Below are positions 1-7,822 of a stretch of DNA of 64,000 bases, piece by piece. The first letter of the stretch is position 1. The number at the start of each line of letters is the position of its first letter. Both the position numbers and the translations under genes were made by a program. Below the pieces are notes generated by a model, which made no database searches, had not been told where the DNA came from, and saw nothing but the letters and a program-made list of their open reading frames with translations. The stretch is from Rhodoferax sp. TS-BS-61-7 (GTDB lineage Bacteria > Pseudomonadota > Gammaproteobacteria > Burkholderiales > Burkholderiaceae_C), in contig NZ_PTQY01000004.1 in NCBI RefSeq assembly GCF_002943465.1, positions 1 through 64,000 of the forward strand, read 5' to 3'.

Positions 1-127
1 AGCCGCCAAACTTGGCTGCCAACACGGTGGTGATGGCGGCTGTCAGTGTCGTCTTGCCGTGGTCCACGTGGCCAATCGTGCCTACGTTGACGTGTGGCTT
101 GGTTCGTGTGAATTTTTCTTTACCCAT
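1..127 (-). CDS. tuf: Elongation factor Tu, N-terminal fragment
   Basis: The minus-strand reading begins [20 protein letters not shown] and continues [13 protein letters not shown], which is the EF-Tu N-terminus with its G1 P-loop. EF-Tu delivers aminoacyl-tRNA to the ribosome as a GTPase. Only about 42 codons are present because the gene runs off the window edge. A GGAG Shine-Dalgarno lies about 7 bases before the ATG. It is the last visible gene of a tRNA-Tyr/Gly/Thr-tuf transcription unit, the arrangement of the E. coli tufB operon. Confidence 0.97.
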   Translation of the reverse strand, partial: MGKEKFTRTKPHVNVGTIGHVDHGKTTLTAAITTVLAAKFGG

Positions 128-212
128 GTTCAGCTCCGAAAAGTAATGAGTTCAAACAATCAAAATTCGCACTACCGCTATCACCAACATGCCAGCGGCA
201 ACGCTTTAAAAA

Positions 213-287
<75 letters not shown>

Positions 288-346
288 AAAGTCTGTCGTA
301 GACAAACCTTAAAAATCTATATCACTACGCAGCAACAAATCAACTG

Positions 347-420
347 TGGAGCGGGGTAGGAGAATCGAACTCCTCGCTTTAGCTTGGAAGGCTAAGGTAT
401 TACCACTATACGAACCCCGC
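347..420 (-). tRNA. tRNA-Gly (anticodon TCC)
   Basis: The minus strand gives acceptor GCGGGGT, anticodon stem TTAGC/GCTAA with loop CTTCCAA, T-loop GTTCGATTC and an encoded CCA. The anticodon TCC reads GGA/GGG. It is the middle tRNA of the tyr-gly-thr-tuf unit. Confidence 0.96.
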
Positions 421-450
421 AGAGGCTCATGCAAAACAGTCAATCATCAC

Positions 451-536
451 TGGTGGAGAGGGCTGGATTCGAACCAGCGTACTCGTAAGAGGGCAGATTT
501 ACAGTCTGCTGCCATTAACCACTCGGCCACCTCTCC
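451..536 (-). tRNA. tRNA-Tyr (anticodon GTA)
   Basis: This is an 86-nt class II tRNA with a long variable arm. The acceptor stem GGAGAGG pairs with CCTCTCC, the anticodon stem is GCAGA/TCTGC with loop CTGTAAA, and CCA is encoded. The anticodon GTA reads tyrosine codons. It is the promoter-proximal member of the tRNA-tuf operon. Confidence 0.96.
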
Positions 537-551
537 TTCGGTGAACCCCGG

Positions 552-580
552 ATTATGCCACGTTAATTTGCCTTCGTCAT
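552..580 (-). promoter_or_regulatory. Predicted sigma-70 promoter of the tRNA-tuf operon
   Basis: On the minus strand a -35 like ATGACG (580-575) is followed after exactly 17 bases by CATAAT (557-552), about 16 bases before the tRNA-Tyr gene. A GC-rich discriminator CCGGGG follows the -10. GC-rich discriminators are typical of stringently controlled stable-RNA promoters; applying that here is inference. Confidence 0.6.
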
Positions 581-602
581 GAACTTGCGCACAAATTTGC
601 AT

Positions 603-1301
603 TTAGACCGTGCCGTGCTCATCGCGCCAGGCCCGTGCCTGCGAGAAATGGCCACAGCCGATAAAGGGCACCGGCGGGCGCAGCGCCGACAGGGGTGAGG
701 GGTGGTTGGCCGTCAGCACCAGGTGGCGGTTGGCGTCGATCAACGCGCGTTTGCTCTGGGCATGGGCGCCCCACAGCATAAACACCGCAGGTTGGGCTTC
801 TTGCGAGACCTGGCGGATCACCGCGTCGGTCAGCACCTCCCAGCCCTTGCCGGAATGGCTGGCGGGCTGGCCCTCCTCCACCGTCAGGCAGGTGTTGAGC
901 AGCAACACGCCTTTTTGCGCCCACTTCACCAGGCTGCCGCCGGGTTGCGGAAAGGCGGGTGGCGGCGTGCCGAGGTCGCGCTGCAGCTCTTTGAAAATGT
1001 TGCGCAAGGAGGGCGGGAAGGCCACGCCCGAAGCCACGGAGAACGCCAAGCCCTCCGCCTGGCCGCGCCCATGGTAGGGGTCTTGCCCCAGGATGACCAC
1101 GCGCACGGATTCGGGCGGCGTCAGCTCCAACGCGCGTAGCGGCTGAGGCGGAAAAACGACGGCACCGGCGTCCAGCCGTTGCTGCAGAAACTGCATCAAG
1201 CCCTGCCCCGTCTGGCCTTCAAAAAACCCGTCCACGAGCGATTGCCAGCCCGGGGCCACGGGCCAGTCGGCAGGGTCGGCGTGCAGCAGCTGGTCCGCCA
1301 T
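603..1301 (-). CDS. ung: Uracil-DNA glycosylase (family 1)
   Basis: The enzyme removes uracil from DNA, starting base-excision repair. The 232-residue product has the family-1 signatures GQDPYHG (about residues 72-78, with the catalytic Asp), the FPPSLRNIFKEL segment, LLLNTCLTV, and the C-terminal minor-groove loop HPSPLSA with the catalytic His. Length is normal for Ung. It is the last gene of the trp cluster, starting 3 bp after the trpC stop, so it is probably co-transcribed although unrelated to tryptophan synthesis. Confidence 0.97.
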   Translation of the reverse strand: MADQLLHADPADWPVAPGWQSLVDGFFEGQTGQGLMQFLQQRLDAGAVVFPPQPLRALELTPPESVRVVILGQDPYHGRGQAEGLAFSVASGVAFPPSLRNIFKELQRDLGTPPPAFPQPGGSLVKWAQKGVLLLNTCLTVEEGQPASHSGKGWEVLTDAVIRQVSQEAQPAVFMLWGAHAQSKRALIDANRHLVLTANHPSPLSALRPPVPFIGCGHFSQARAWRDEHGTV

Positions 1302-1304
1302 GGC

Positions 1305-2096
1305 TCAGACGCCGAACAGGGCCGCCAACGCTTCGCCCGGCTCCGGCGCGCGCATGAAGGCTTCGCCGACCAGGAAGGCATTGATGCCAGCAGAGCCCAT
1401 GCGCAGCACGTCCTCACGGGTGTGGATGCCGCTTTCGGTCACCAGCAGGCGGTCGGTTGGCACCAGGGCTTTGAGCGCCAGCGTGGTGTCCAGCGAGACC
1501 TCAAAGGTCTTCAGATTGCGGTTGTTGATGCCGATCAGCGGCGTCTTGAGCTTCAAAGCGCGTTCCAGCTCGGGCTGGTCGTGCACTTCCACCAGCACGG
1601 CCATGTCCAGGCCGCGGGCGATGGCTTCGAAGTCACGCATCTGTGCATCGTCCAGGCAGGCGGCGATCAGCAGGATGGCGTCGGCGCCCATGGCGCGCGA
1701 CTCAAAGATTTGGTAGGCGTCGACCATGAAATCCTTGCGCAGCACAGGCAGCTGGCAGCTCGCGCGGGCCTGCTTCAGGTAGTCAATTTCGCCCTGAAAG
1801 AACTGCACATCAGTCAGCACGGACAAGCAGGCCGCGCCATATTCCGCATAGCTCTGCGCGATGTCGGCAGGAATGAAATCTTCGCGCAGCACGCCTTTGG
1901 ACGGGCTGGCTTTCTTCACTTCCGCGATGACAGCCGGTTTACCGGCCGCCACCTTGGCGCGCAGCGCGCCCACGAAGTCCCGCGTCAGCACGCGCGATTC
2001 GGCGTCGGCGCGCACGATATCCAGCGATTTGCGCTTACGGGCCGCTGCCACCTCCTGGTGTTTGACGGCTACGATTTTGTCCAGAATGTCGCTCAT
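1305..2096 (-). CDS. trpC: Indole-3-glycerol-phosphate synthase
   Basis: This TIM-barrel enzyme closes the indole ring from CdRP in tryptophan biosynthesis. The 263-residue protein shows the family landmarks: the N-terminal [15 protein letters not shown] helix, [17 protein letters not shown] (catalytic lysine), [49 protein letters not shown], and [12 protein letters not shown]. It is a monofunctional TrpC, not fused to TrpF. A 51-bp gap with an inverted repeat separates it from trpD. Confidence 0.98.
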   Translation of the reverse strand: MSDILDKIVAVKHQEVAAARKRKSLDIVRADAESRVLTRDFVGALRAKVAAGKPAVIAEVKKASPSKGVLREDFIPADIAQSYAEYGAACLSVLTDVQFFQGEIDYLKQARASCQLPVLRKDFMVDAYQIFESRAMGADAILLIAACLDDAQMRDFEAIARGLDMAVLVEVHDQPELERALKLKTPLIGINNRNLKTFEVSLDTTLALKALVPTDRLLVTESGIHTREDVLRMGSAGINAFLVGEAFMRAPEPGEALAALFGV

Positions 2097-2114
2097 AAAT
2101 CACCTAGTTAGTTG

Positions 2115-2138
2115 GGGACAGCGCTAAAGGTCTGTCCC
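2115..2138. repeat. Inverted repeat in the trpD-trpC gap
   Basis: GGGACAG (2115-2121) and CTGTCCC (2132-2138) form a perfect 7-bp inverted repeat around a 10-base loop, between the trpD stop and the trpC start. No T-run follows on either strand, so it is not a classical terminator. The minus strand shares GGGACAGACCTT with the sequence before the chemoreceptor gene near 8525. It could be an RNA-processing hairpin or a remnant of a short repeat family. Confidence 0.5.
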
Positions 2139-2147
2139 GCAAATTCG

Positions 2148-3191
2148 TTAAATAGCCAGGCGGGCAGAGAGTGCCACCAAGGCGTCGAGCTTGGCTTTCG
2201 CCGCTCCTGATTCGATAGCTGCTCGCGCAAGCGCGATACCAGCTTCCATGGTATTGGCCACATTGGCCGCATACAGGGCCACGCCGGCATTGAGGATCAC
2301 GATGTCCTTGGCCGGGCCGGCCTGGTTGTTTAGCACCCCCAGCAGCATGGCACGTGAGTCTTCAGCGGTTTCCACCTTCAGCGACCGGTTGCTGGCCATG
2401 ACCATGCCAAAGTCTTCGGGGTGGATTTCGTATTCGCGGATTTCGCCGTCCTTGAGCTCACCCACCAGGGTGCCGGCGCCCAGGCTCACCTCGTCCATGC
2501 CGTCGCGGCCATAGACCACGATGGCGTGCTCGGCGCCCAGGCGCTGCAGCGCGCGCACCTGGATTCCCACCAGATCGGCGTGGAACACGCCCATGAGGAT
2601 GTTGGGCGCACCGGCCGGGTTGGTCAGCGGGCCCAGGATGTTGAAGATGGTGCGCACGCCCATCTCCTTGCGCACCGGCGCCACGTTTTTCATGGCCGGG
2701 TGGTGGTTGGGCGCGAACATGAAGCCAATGCCCTGCTCGGCAATGCACTGGGCGATCTGCTCGGGCTTGAGGTTGATATTCAGCCCCAGGGCTTCCAGCA
2801 CGTCGGCGCTGCCGCTCTTGCTGCTAACGCTGCGCCCGCCGTGCTTGCTGACCTTGGCGCCCCCGGCCGCAGCCACGAACATGCTGCAGGTGGAGATATT
2901 GAAGGTGTGCGAGCCATCACCGCCGGTCCCTACGATGTCCACCAAATGGGTTTTGTCGGCCACTTCCACATTGGTGGAGAACTCGCGCATCACCTGCGCG
3001 GCGGCGGTGATCTCGCCGATGGTCTCTTTTTTGACGCGCAGCCCCGTGATCAGGGCGGCCATCATGACGGGCGACATCTCGCCGGACATGATCTGGCGCA
3101 TCAGGTGCAGCATCTCGTCGTGAAAAATCTCGCGGTGCTCGATGGTGCGTTGCAGGGCTTCCTGCGGGGTGATCTTGGCGGTTTGGGTCAT
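2148..3191 (-). CDS. trpD: Anthranilate phosphoribosyltransferase
   Basis: The enzyme transfers phosphoribose from PRPP to anthranilate. About 347 residues contain the PRPP-binding [14 protein letters not shown] motif, [55 protein letters not shown], and DGMDEVSL. The ATG at 3191 is preferred over the one at 3197 because AGGA lies 7 bases before it and only 1 base before the other. It follows the exporter gene by about 10 bp. The last 30 residues include a segment (about 2209-2240) with unusual A/T-ending codons resembling one end of the dispersed repeat; this may be chance. Confidence 0.97.
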   Translation of the reverse strand: MTQTAKITPQEALQRTIEHREIFHDEMLHLMRQIMSGEMSPVMMAALITGLRVKKETIGEITAAAQVMREFSTNVEVADKTHLVDIVGTGGDGSHTFNISTCSMFVAAAGGAKVSKHGGRSVSSKSGSADVLEALGLNINLKPEQIAQCIAEQGIGFMFAPNHHPAMKNVAPVRKEMGVRTIFNILGPLTNPAGAPNILMGVFHADLVGIQVRALQRLGAEHAIVVYGRDGMDEVSLGAGTLVGELKDGEIREYEIHPEDFGMVMASNRSLKVETAEDSRAMLLGVLNNQAGPAKDIVILNAGVALYAANVANTMEAGIALARAAIESGAAKAKLDALVALSARLAI

Positions 3192-3201
3192 GTCCATGTC
3201 C

Positions 3202-3861
3202 TTAAGCCTGGGGCGCTGCGGTCAGCGCCAGTTTGATTCCGAATCCTACAAACATCGCGCCAGCGACGCGATCGAGCCAGTGCATGCTCTTCTGCACGAC
3301 GCCGGCACGGCGCGCCAGCCAGGCGGCTGCCACGGCCCAGCCCAGGTTCACCCACAGGCCGTTGAAGTTGAACAACAGGCCCAGCAGCAGAAAGGCCAAC
3401 GGCTTGTTCTCCACGCCGGGCGCGATGAACTGCGGCACAAAGGCCAGGAAGAACAGCGCCACCTTGGGGTTGAGCACATTGGTCCAGAAGCCGCGCAGGA
3501 AGATATTTTTTAAGCCGTTTTGGCCTCTAGCCCACGTGGAATCTGCGCCAGCGGCTCCTAATTGCATAGCAGAACCGCTCCTGGTCAGCAGCAGGCGCAG
3601 GCCTACATAGACCAGGTAAGCAGCGCCTGCCCACTTGAGCACGGTGAACGCCGTGGCAGACGCGGCTATCAGCGCGCTCACGCCCACGGCAGCGGCGAAG
3701 ATGTGCACAAAACACCCCGCAGTGATACCCAACGCGGCCACCATGCCGGCGCGCGCGCCGCTACGCAGCGCGTGGGTCACGATGTAGAGCACGTCCGGCC
3801 CGGGCGTGAGGTTGAGCAGCACGCCGGCCGCCATGAAGAGCAGGAGTTGGTCGATGGGCAT
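3202..3861 (-). CDS. LysE/RhtB-family amino-acid exporter
   Basis: This 219-residue inner-membrane protein has the LysE/RhtB signature [25 protein letters not shown] near the N-terminus, [12 protein letters not shown], about six hydrophobic segments, and [25 protein letters not shown]. The family exports amino acids such as threonine, homoserine or lysine. The start at 3861 gives the canonical [14 protein letters not shown]-terminus, 10 bp after ltaE. Pairing with threonine aldolase suggests threonine or a related amino acid as substrate, which is inference. Residues about 98-119 ([20 protein letters not shown] onward) are encoded by a copy of the dispersed repeat. Confidence 0.9.
   Translation of the reverse strand: MPIDQLLLFMAAGVLLNLTPGPDVLYIVTHALRSGARAGMVAALGITAGCFVHIFAAAVGVSALIAASATAFTVLKWAGAAYLVYVGLRLLLTRSGSAMQLGAAGADSTWARGQNGLKNIFLRGFWTNVLNPKVALFFLAFVPQFIAPGVENKPLAFLLLGLLFNFNGLWVNLGWAVAAAWLARRAGVVQKSMHWLDRVAGAMFVGFGIKLALTAAPQA
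3506..3570 (-). repeat. Dispersed ~66-bp repeat, copy 1 (inside the LysE-type gene)
   Basis: Read on the minus strand, it has GCTATGCAATTAGGAGCCGC, then GCGCA, then TTCCACGTGGGCTAGAGGCC, followed by an A-rich end. It matches the other nine copies. It lies in the cytoplasmic-loop region of the exporter, in the same orientation as the gene, and is translated without a stop. Confidence 0.85.
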
Positions 3862-3871
3862 GGCCACGCCT

Positions 3872-4954
3872 TCAGTACACCGCCGCGCCACGCGGTGCCG
3901 GGGCGGCGGCTGCGGTGGCAGGCTGGTTAAAGAAAGCGCGGATGCTGGCCAGCGCATGGTCAATGCCAGCCACGTCCACATCCAGGTGCGTAACAAAGCG
4001 CAGGCCAATGAGCCCCGTGGCCAGCACGCCCTGCGCCTTCAGGTAGGCCAGCAGGTCCGGGCCCCGGCCGTCGGCCACGTCGACAAACACGATGTTGGTC
4101 TGGGCCGAGCGCACCGTCAGGCCGCTGACGCCTTGCAGCCCCTGCGCTAGCCGCTGGGCCAGGGCATGGTCGTCGGCCAGGCGCTCCAGGTGGTGGTCCA
4201 GCGCATGGTTGGCTGCTGCGGCCAACAGGCCCACCTGCCGCATGCCGCCACCGGCCATCTTGCGGATGCGCAGCGCGCGGGCGATCAGCTCCTTGCTGCC
4301 GCACAGGGCCGAGCCGACTGGCGCGCCCAGCCCCTTGCTGAAGCAGACCGACACGCTGTCAAAGTGGCTGGCGATACGTTTGGCGGAGGCTAGCGCCGTT
4401 TCGCCATCCTGGCGCGAGGCCACGGCCGCGTTGAACAGGCGCGCGCCGTCCAGGTGTACGGCCAGGCCCTTTTCGCGCGCCAGCGCGCTGGCCTGCTGCA
4501 GGTAGCTGGCGGGCATGGGGTGGCCGTTCCAGGTGTTTTCCAGGCACAGCAGGCGGGTGCGGGCGAAATGGCAGTCGTCGGGCTTGATGGCGGCGGCGAT
4601 GTCGGCCAGCGCCATCTGGCCACTGGCGTCCTGCACCAGTGGCTGGGGCTGCACGCTGCCCAGCACGGCGGCGCCACCGCCTTCGTAGCGGTAGGTGTGG
4701 GCCAGCTGGCCCACGATGTACTCGTCGCCGCGGCCGCAGTGCGCCAGGATGGCGCAGAGGTTGCTCTGCGTGCCCGTGGGCATGAAGAGCGCGGCCTCAA
4801 AGCCCAGCAGGGCGGCCAGCTTCTCCTGCAGCGCGTTCACCGTGGGGTCGTCGCCAAACACGTCGTCGCCCAGCGGGGCGGCGGCCATGGCCGCACGCAT
4901 GGCGGCGGTGGGTTGCGTGACGGTGTCACTGCGCAAATCAACAATCTTGGTCAT
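3872..4954 (-). CDS. ltaE: Low-specificity L-threonine aldolase
   Basis: This PLP enzyme cleaves L-threonine or allo-threonine to glycine and acetaldehyde. The 360-residue product has VDLRSDTVTQPT at the N-terminus, MPTGTQSNLCAILAHC, LHLDGARLFNAAVA, and the PLP-lysine segment SVCFSKGLGAPVGS. It ends with an unusual alanine-rich tail. It sits between trpG and the exporter, interrupting the trp genes. Its ATG abuts a dispersed-repeat copy, whose CTAGAGGCCA block places AGAGG 5 bases before the start. Confidence 0.95.
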   Translation of the reverse strand: MTKIVDLRSDTVTQPTAAMRAAMAAAPLGDDVFGDDPTVNALQEKLAALLGFEAALFMPTGTQSNLCAILAHCGRGDEYIVGQLAHTYRYEGGGAAVLGSVQPQPLVQDASGQMALADIAAAIKPDDCHFARTRLLCLENTWNGHPMPASYLQQASALAREKGLAVHLDGARLFNAAVASRQDGETALASAKRIASHFDSVSVCFSKGLGAPVGSALCGSKELIARALRIRKMAGGGMRQVGLLAAAANHALDHHLERLADDHALAQRLAQGLQGVSGLTVRSAQTNIVFVDVADGRGPDLLAYLKAQGVLATGLIGLRFVTHLDVDVAGIDHALASIRAFFNQPATAAAAPAPRGAAVY

Positions 4955-5010
4955 ATTGGCCTCTAGCCCACGTATTCATTGCGCGAGCAGCTATCAAAAA
5001 CGTAGTACTT
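4955..5010 (-). repeat. Dispersed repeat, copy 2 (ltaE leader)
   Basis: On the minus strand it reads TTTTGATAGCTGCTCGCGCA, then a short variable spacer, then TACGTGGGCTAGAGGCCA, and runs directly into the ltaE ATG. It fills almost all of the 66-bp trpG-ltaE gap. Its conserved AGAGG acts as the only plausible Shine-Dalgarno for ltaE. Confidence 0.88.
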
Positions 5011-5020
5011 CATGGCTGCC

Positions 5021-5596
5021 TCACTGCAGGAAGTTCTTCAGCATGGCATGGCCGTGCTCGGTGAGGATGCTTTCCGGGTGGAACTGCACGCCCTCCATGC
5101 GCTGCGCAAACGGCAGGCCCGTGTGGCGCACACCCATGATTTCTCCGTCATCGGTCCACGCGGTCACAGCCAGCTCTTTGGGGCAGGACGCACGTTCAAT
5201 GGCCAGCGAGTGGTAGCGGTTCACGGTGAACTGCTGCGGCAGGCCAGCAAACACGCCCTCTTGCGTGGTGCTGATCACGCTGGTCTTGCCGTGCATGAGT
5301 TCCTGCGCACGGATGATCTTGCCGCCCAGCGCGGCGCCAATGCTCTGGTGGCCCAGGCAAACGCCCAGGATGGGCAGCTTGCCCATGAAGTGCTGGATGG
5401 CAGCCACCGAAATGCCGGCCTCGGCGGGTGAACACGGGCCGGGGGAAATCACCAGGCGGTCGGCCTTACGCTCGGCAATGCCTTCGAGCGTGATTTCGTC
5501 GTTGCGGAACACCTCCACCTCGGCGCCCAGTTCGCCAAAGTACTGGACGATGTTGAAAGTGAACGAATCGTAGTTGTCAATCATCACGAGTTTCAT
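5021..5596 (-). CDS. trpG: Anthranilate synthase glutaminase component
   Basis: This class I glutamine amidotransferase supplies ammonia to TrpE. The 191-residue protein has [27 protein letters not shown], the nucleophile elbow [10 protein letters not shown] (Cys about 80), and the HPES triad end ([12 protein letters not shown]). Length matches TrpG/PabA. Its ATG overlaps the chorismate mutase stop (ATGA), implying translational coupling. It might also serve aminodeoxychorismate synthase, as PabA-type subunits often do. Confidence 0.97.
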   Translation of the reverse strand: MKLVMIDNYDSFTFNIVQYFGELGAEVEVFRNDEITLEGIAERKADRLVISPGPCSPAEAGISVAAIQHFMGKLPILGVCLGHQSIGAALGGKIIRAQELMHGKTSVISTTQEGVFAGLPQQFTVNRYHSLAIERASCPKELAVTAWTDDGEIMGVRHTGLPFAQRMEGVQFHPESILTEHGHAMLKNFLQ

Positions 5597-5913
5597 GCTG
5601 CTGCTCCTTCCCGCAAGCGGGCGAATTCCCGGTGTTCAAAGGCAATGGATGCGTCCATCAGGGCGCGGTAGGCGGCCTCCACTACGTCAGGCTGGCCACC
5701 CAACTCCGTGGCCATGCGGCGCACACGGGCGGCGATGAATTCAATGCGTTCCTGGTCATGCACCTTGGCGGCGTCCTGCTTGATGCGCGCGGCTTGGCTC
5801 ATGTAGCCCGTGCGCTCCACCAGCAGCGCGGTGATGCGTTCGTCCAGCGCGTCGATGTGGCTGCGTACCTCGGCCATGGTTTCGCAGTGTTGGGCTTGGG
5901 GTTGGGTGCTCAT
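5593..5913 (-). CDS. Chorismate mutase (AroQ class)
   Basis: This 106-residue all-helical protein converts chorismate to prephenate for Phe/Tyr synthesis. The AroQ pattern is visible: [33 protein letters not shown], with the R-(x)-D-D/E start helix and the catalytic Lys, then [12 protein letters not shown] and a terminal [11 protein letters not shown] helix. Start 5913 gives ATGA overlap with the trpE stop, and the 3' end overlaps trpG the same way. A chorismate-consuming competitor between the two anthranilate synthase subunits is the notable context. Confidence 0.9.
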   Translation of the reverse strand: MSTQPQAQHCETMAEVRSHIDALDERITALLVERTGYMSQAARIKQDAAKVHDQERIEFIAARVRRMATELGGQPDVVEAAYRALMDASIAFEHREFARLREGAAA

Positions 5914-7427
5914 TGCAGGCCCTCCTCCACCAGTTCGGCCGCACGCAACAGCGCGCGCGCCTTGGCCTCGGTTTCTTTCCATTCCAGCTCGGGCACGCTG
6001 TCGGCCACCACGCCGGCCGCGGCCTGCACGTAGAGCACCTCATCCTTGATGATGCCGGTGCGGATGGCAATGGCCACGTCCATGTCACCTGCATAACTCA
6101 GGTAGCCACAGGCGCCGCCGTAAATGCCACGCTTGATGGGCTCCAGCTGGTCAATCACCTCCATGGCGTGCACCTTGGGTGCGCCGGTCAGCGTGCCGGC
6201 CGGGAACGTGGCCTTGAGCACATCCATGCTGGTCATGCCGGGGTTCAGCGTGCCTTCCACATTGCTCACGATGTGCATCACGTGGCTGTAGCGCTCGACG
6301 ATGAAGGCGTCGGTCACCTTGACCGAGCCGATCTGTGCGATGCGGCCAATGTCGTTGCGCGCCAGGTCGATCAGCATCACATGTTCGGCACGTTCCTTGG
6401 GATCACCAATCAGCTCCACCTCAGCGGCCTTGTCCAGCTCGGGCGTGGCGCCGCGCGGGCGGGTGCCGGCCAGGGGGCGGATCGTCACTTTGGTACCGGC
6501 CTTACCGTCGACAACCACTTGCTCTTGCCTAACCAGAATCTCCGGCGACGCGCCCACCACGTGGAAGTCGCCAAAGTTGTAGAAGTACATGTAGGGGCTG
6601 GGGTTCAGCGTGCGCAGCGCGCGGTACAGGCTGAGCGGCGAGGCGGTAAAACGCTTCTTGATGCGCTGGCCCACCTGCACCTGCATGAAGTCGCCGCCGG
6701 CAATCATTTCCTTGGCGCGCTCCACGGCGGCGATGTAGTCGGCCTTGGCAAAGTCGCGCTGGGCCTCGAAGCTTTGCGAAGGCTTGATGTCGGGCGCGCT
6801 CACCGCCTGCGCCAGCTTGGCCTTGAGCTCCGTCAGGCGCGCCTGGCCGGCGGCGTAGGCATCGGGCGTGGCCGGGTCCACATAGACCATGAGGTGCAGC
6901 TTGCCCGACAGGTTGTCGATGACCGCCAGCTCTTCACACTGCAGCAGCAGGATGTCGGGCGTGCCCAGCTCATCGGGCGGGCAGGTGTTTTGCAGCTTTT
7001 TCTCGATGTAACGTACCGCGTCGTAGCCAAAGTAGCCCGCCAAGCCACCGCAGAAGCGCGGCATGCCGGGCTGCAGCGCCACCTTGAAACGCTGCTGGTA
7101 CTGGGCGATGAAGTCCAACGGATTGGCGGTGGAGGTTTCCACCACCACGCCGTCGGTCACCACTTCGGTACACACATCGGCACCAAAACCGCTTGCGCGC
7201 AGCAGCGTGCGGGCCGGCAGGCCGATGAAGCTGTAGCGCCCAAAACGTTCGCCGCCCACCACCGACTCCAGCAAAAAGCTGTTGGCAGCGGGTTCGGTGG
7301 CGCCATCCGCGCGGGCCAGTTTCAGGTACAGGGACAGCGGAGTTTCCAGGTCGGCAAAGGCCTGGGTGCTCAGGGGGATGCGGTTATAGCCTTGCGCGCG
7401 CAGCGCATGGAACTCGGATTCGGTCAT
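5910..7427 (-). CDS. trpE: Anthranilate synthase component I
   Basis: The enzyme makes anthranilate from chorismate with TrpG. The start at 7427 (MTESEFHALRAQGYNRIPL) is preferred because a GAGAGG lies upstream and it matches known N-termini; 7445 is an in-frame alternative. Features include the tryptophan-feedback motif LLES (about residues 52-55) and the chorismate-binding core: DFMQVQVGQRIKKRF, SPSPYMYF-like NPSPYMYFYNFGDFHVVGASPE, IRPLAGTRPRG, DLARNDIGRI, FPAGTLTGAPKVHAMEVID, and GIYGGACGYLSYAGDMDVAIAIRT. It begins the trp cluster. Confidence 0.98.
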   Translation of the reverse strand: MTESEFHALRAQGYNRIPLSTQAFADLETPLSLYLKLARADGATEPAANSFLLESVVGGERFGRYSFIGLPARTLLRASGFGADVCTEVVTDGVVVETSTANPLDFIAQYQQRFKVALQPGMPRFCGGLAGYFGYDAVRYIEKKLQNTCPPDELGTPDILLLQCEELAVIDNLSGKLHLMVYVDPATPDAYAAGQARLTELKAKLAQAVSAPDIKPSQSFEAQRDFAKADYIAAVERAKEMIAGGDFMQVQVGQRIKKRFTASPLSLYRALRTLNPSPYMYFYNFGDFHVVGASPEILVRQEQVVVDGKAGTKVTIRPLAGTRPRGATPELDKAAEVELIGDPKERAEHVMLIDLARNDIGRIAQIGSVKVTDAFIVERYSHVMHIVSNVEGTLNPGMTSMDVLKATFPAGTLTGAPKVHAMEVIDQLEPIKRGIYGGACGYLSYAGDMDVAIAIRTGIIKDEVLYVQAAAGVVADSVPELEWKETEAKARALLRAAELVEEGLQ

Positions 7428-7562
7428 GGGGACGGGGCCTCTCAAATCACACTAATCGTTTGGTTGCTGGCAGCCGGGGCTGCAGCCACAAAGGGTGCGC
7501 GCAATAGATCGGAGGGGAATCCGTGCCACTTGACCGCGCAAAGCTCAGGAACCGTGCGCGTT

Positions 7563-7582
7563 GGCCGCCAAAGGTGGCGGCC
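7563..7582 (-). promoter_or_regulatory. GC-rich hairpin downstream of the leader ORF
   Basis: GGCCGCC and GGCGGCC pair across six loop bases, starting 8 bases after the stop of the Trp-containing leader ORF and 135 bases before trpE. The position fits an attenuator or anti-terminator stem. No U-tract follows in the transcript, so intrinsic termination is not obvious. Confidence 0.5.
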
Positions 7583-7590
7583 GGCAGGTG

Positions 7591-7677
7591 TTAGAGCCCA
7601 GGCACAACAGACGAGGTACGCCAGGGCCAGGCTCCCCGGTCGCTAAGACCCATTCTGTTGATGTGGTGGATAAACAT
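7591..7677 (-). CDS. trpL: Putative trp leader peptide
   Basis: A 28-codon minus-strand ORF upstream of trpE ends in GAWPWR followed by nine residues and TAA. The two tryptophan codons (7629-7627 and 7623-7621) flank one proline codon. An internal ATG at 7653 would give a 20-residue version. A TACACT -10-like hexamer lies at 7690-7685, just before the first ATG; no good -35 was found. Leader peptides with clustered Trp codons before trpE mediate ribosome-stalling attenuation in other proteobacteria. The assignment is inference from position and composition. Confidence 0.5.
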   Translation of the reverse strand: MFIHHINRMGLSDRGAWPWRTSSVVPGL

Positions 7678-7792
7678 GCGTGCCAGTGTAGCAAACCCCA
7701 AAACCCCGCCGCCCAACAGACAAATTCACGTTACCCGCAGAAACCCTGATGTACAGTGCCGCTGAACGTTGCAAAATCTCGTTACACAAAAA

Positions 7793-7806
7793 AGAACGAT
7801 CGTTCT
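7793..7806. promoter_or_regulatory. Palindromic operator candidate
   Basis: AGAACGATCGTTCT is a perfect 14-bp palindrome 16 bp before the ATG of the secreted chalcone-isomerase-like gene. Its form is typical of TetR-family or similar dimeric repressor sites. No cognate regulator is adjacent. Confidence 0.5.
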
Positions 7807-7822
7807 ATTAAGGATTTTCTCC

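Noticed and set aside
2209-2245. Possible eleventh repeat copy in trpD
   Set aside because: The minus strand has GCGAGCAGCTATCGAATCAG, similar to the antisense end of the gph copy and in the same frame. However, the ARAAIxSGAA-type residues there are normal for TrpD, and the second core block is missing. Left as undecided, not counted.
5913-7646. 577-codon plus-strand reading frame opposite trpE
   Set aside because: It is His/Gly/Val-rich antisense sequence of a well-recognised trpE gene; long antisense frames are common in GC-rich DNA. The same holds for 11965-13521 opposite the PAS-GGDEF-EAL gene and 61807-63660 opposite the kinase.
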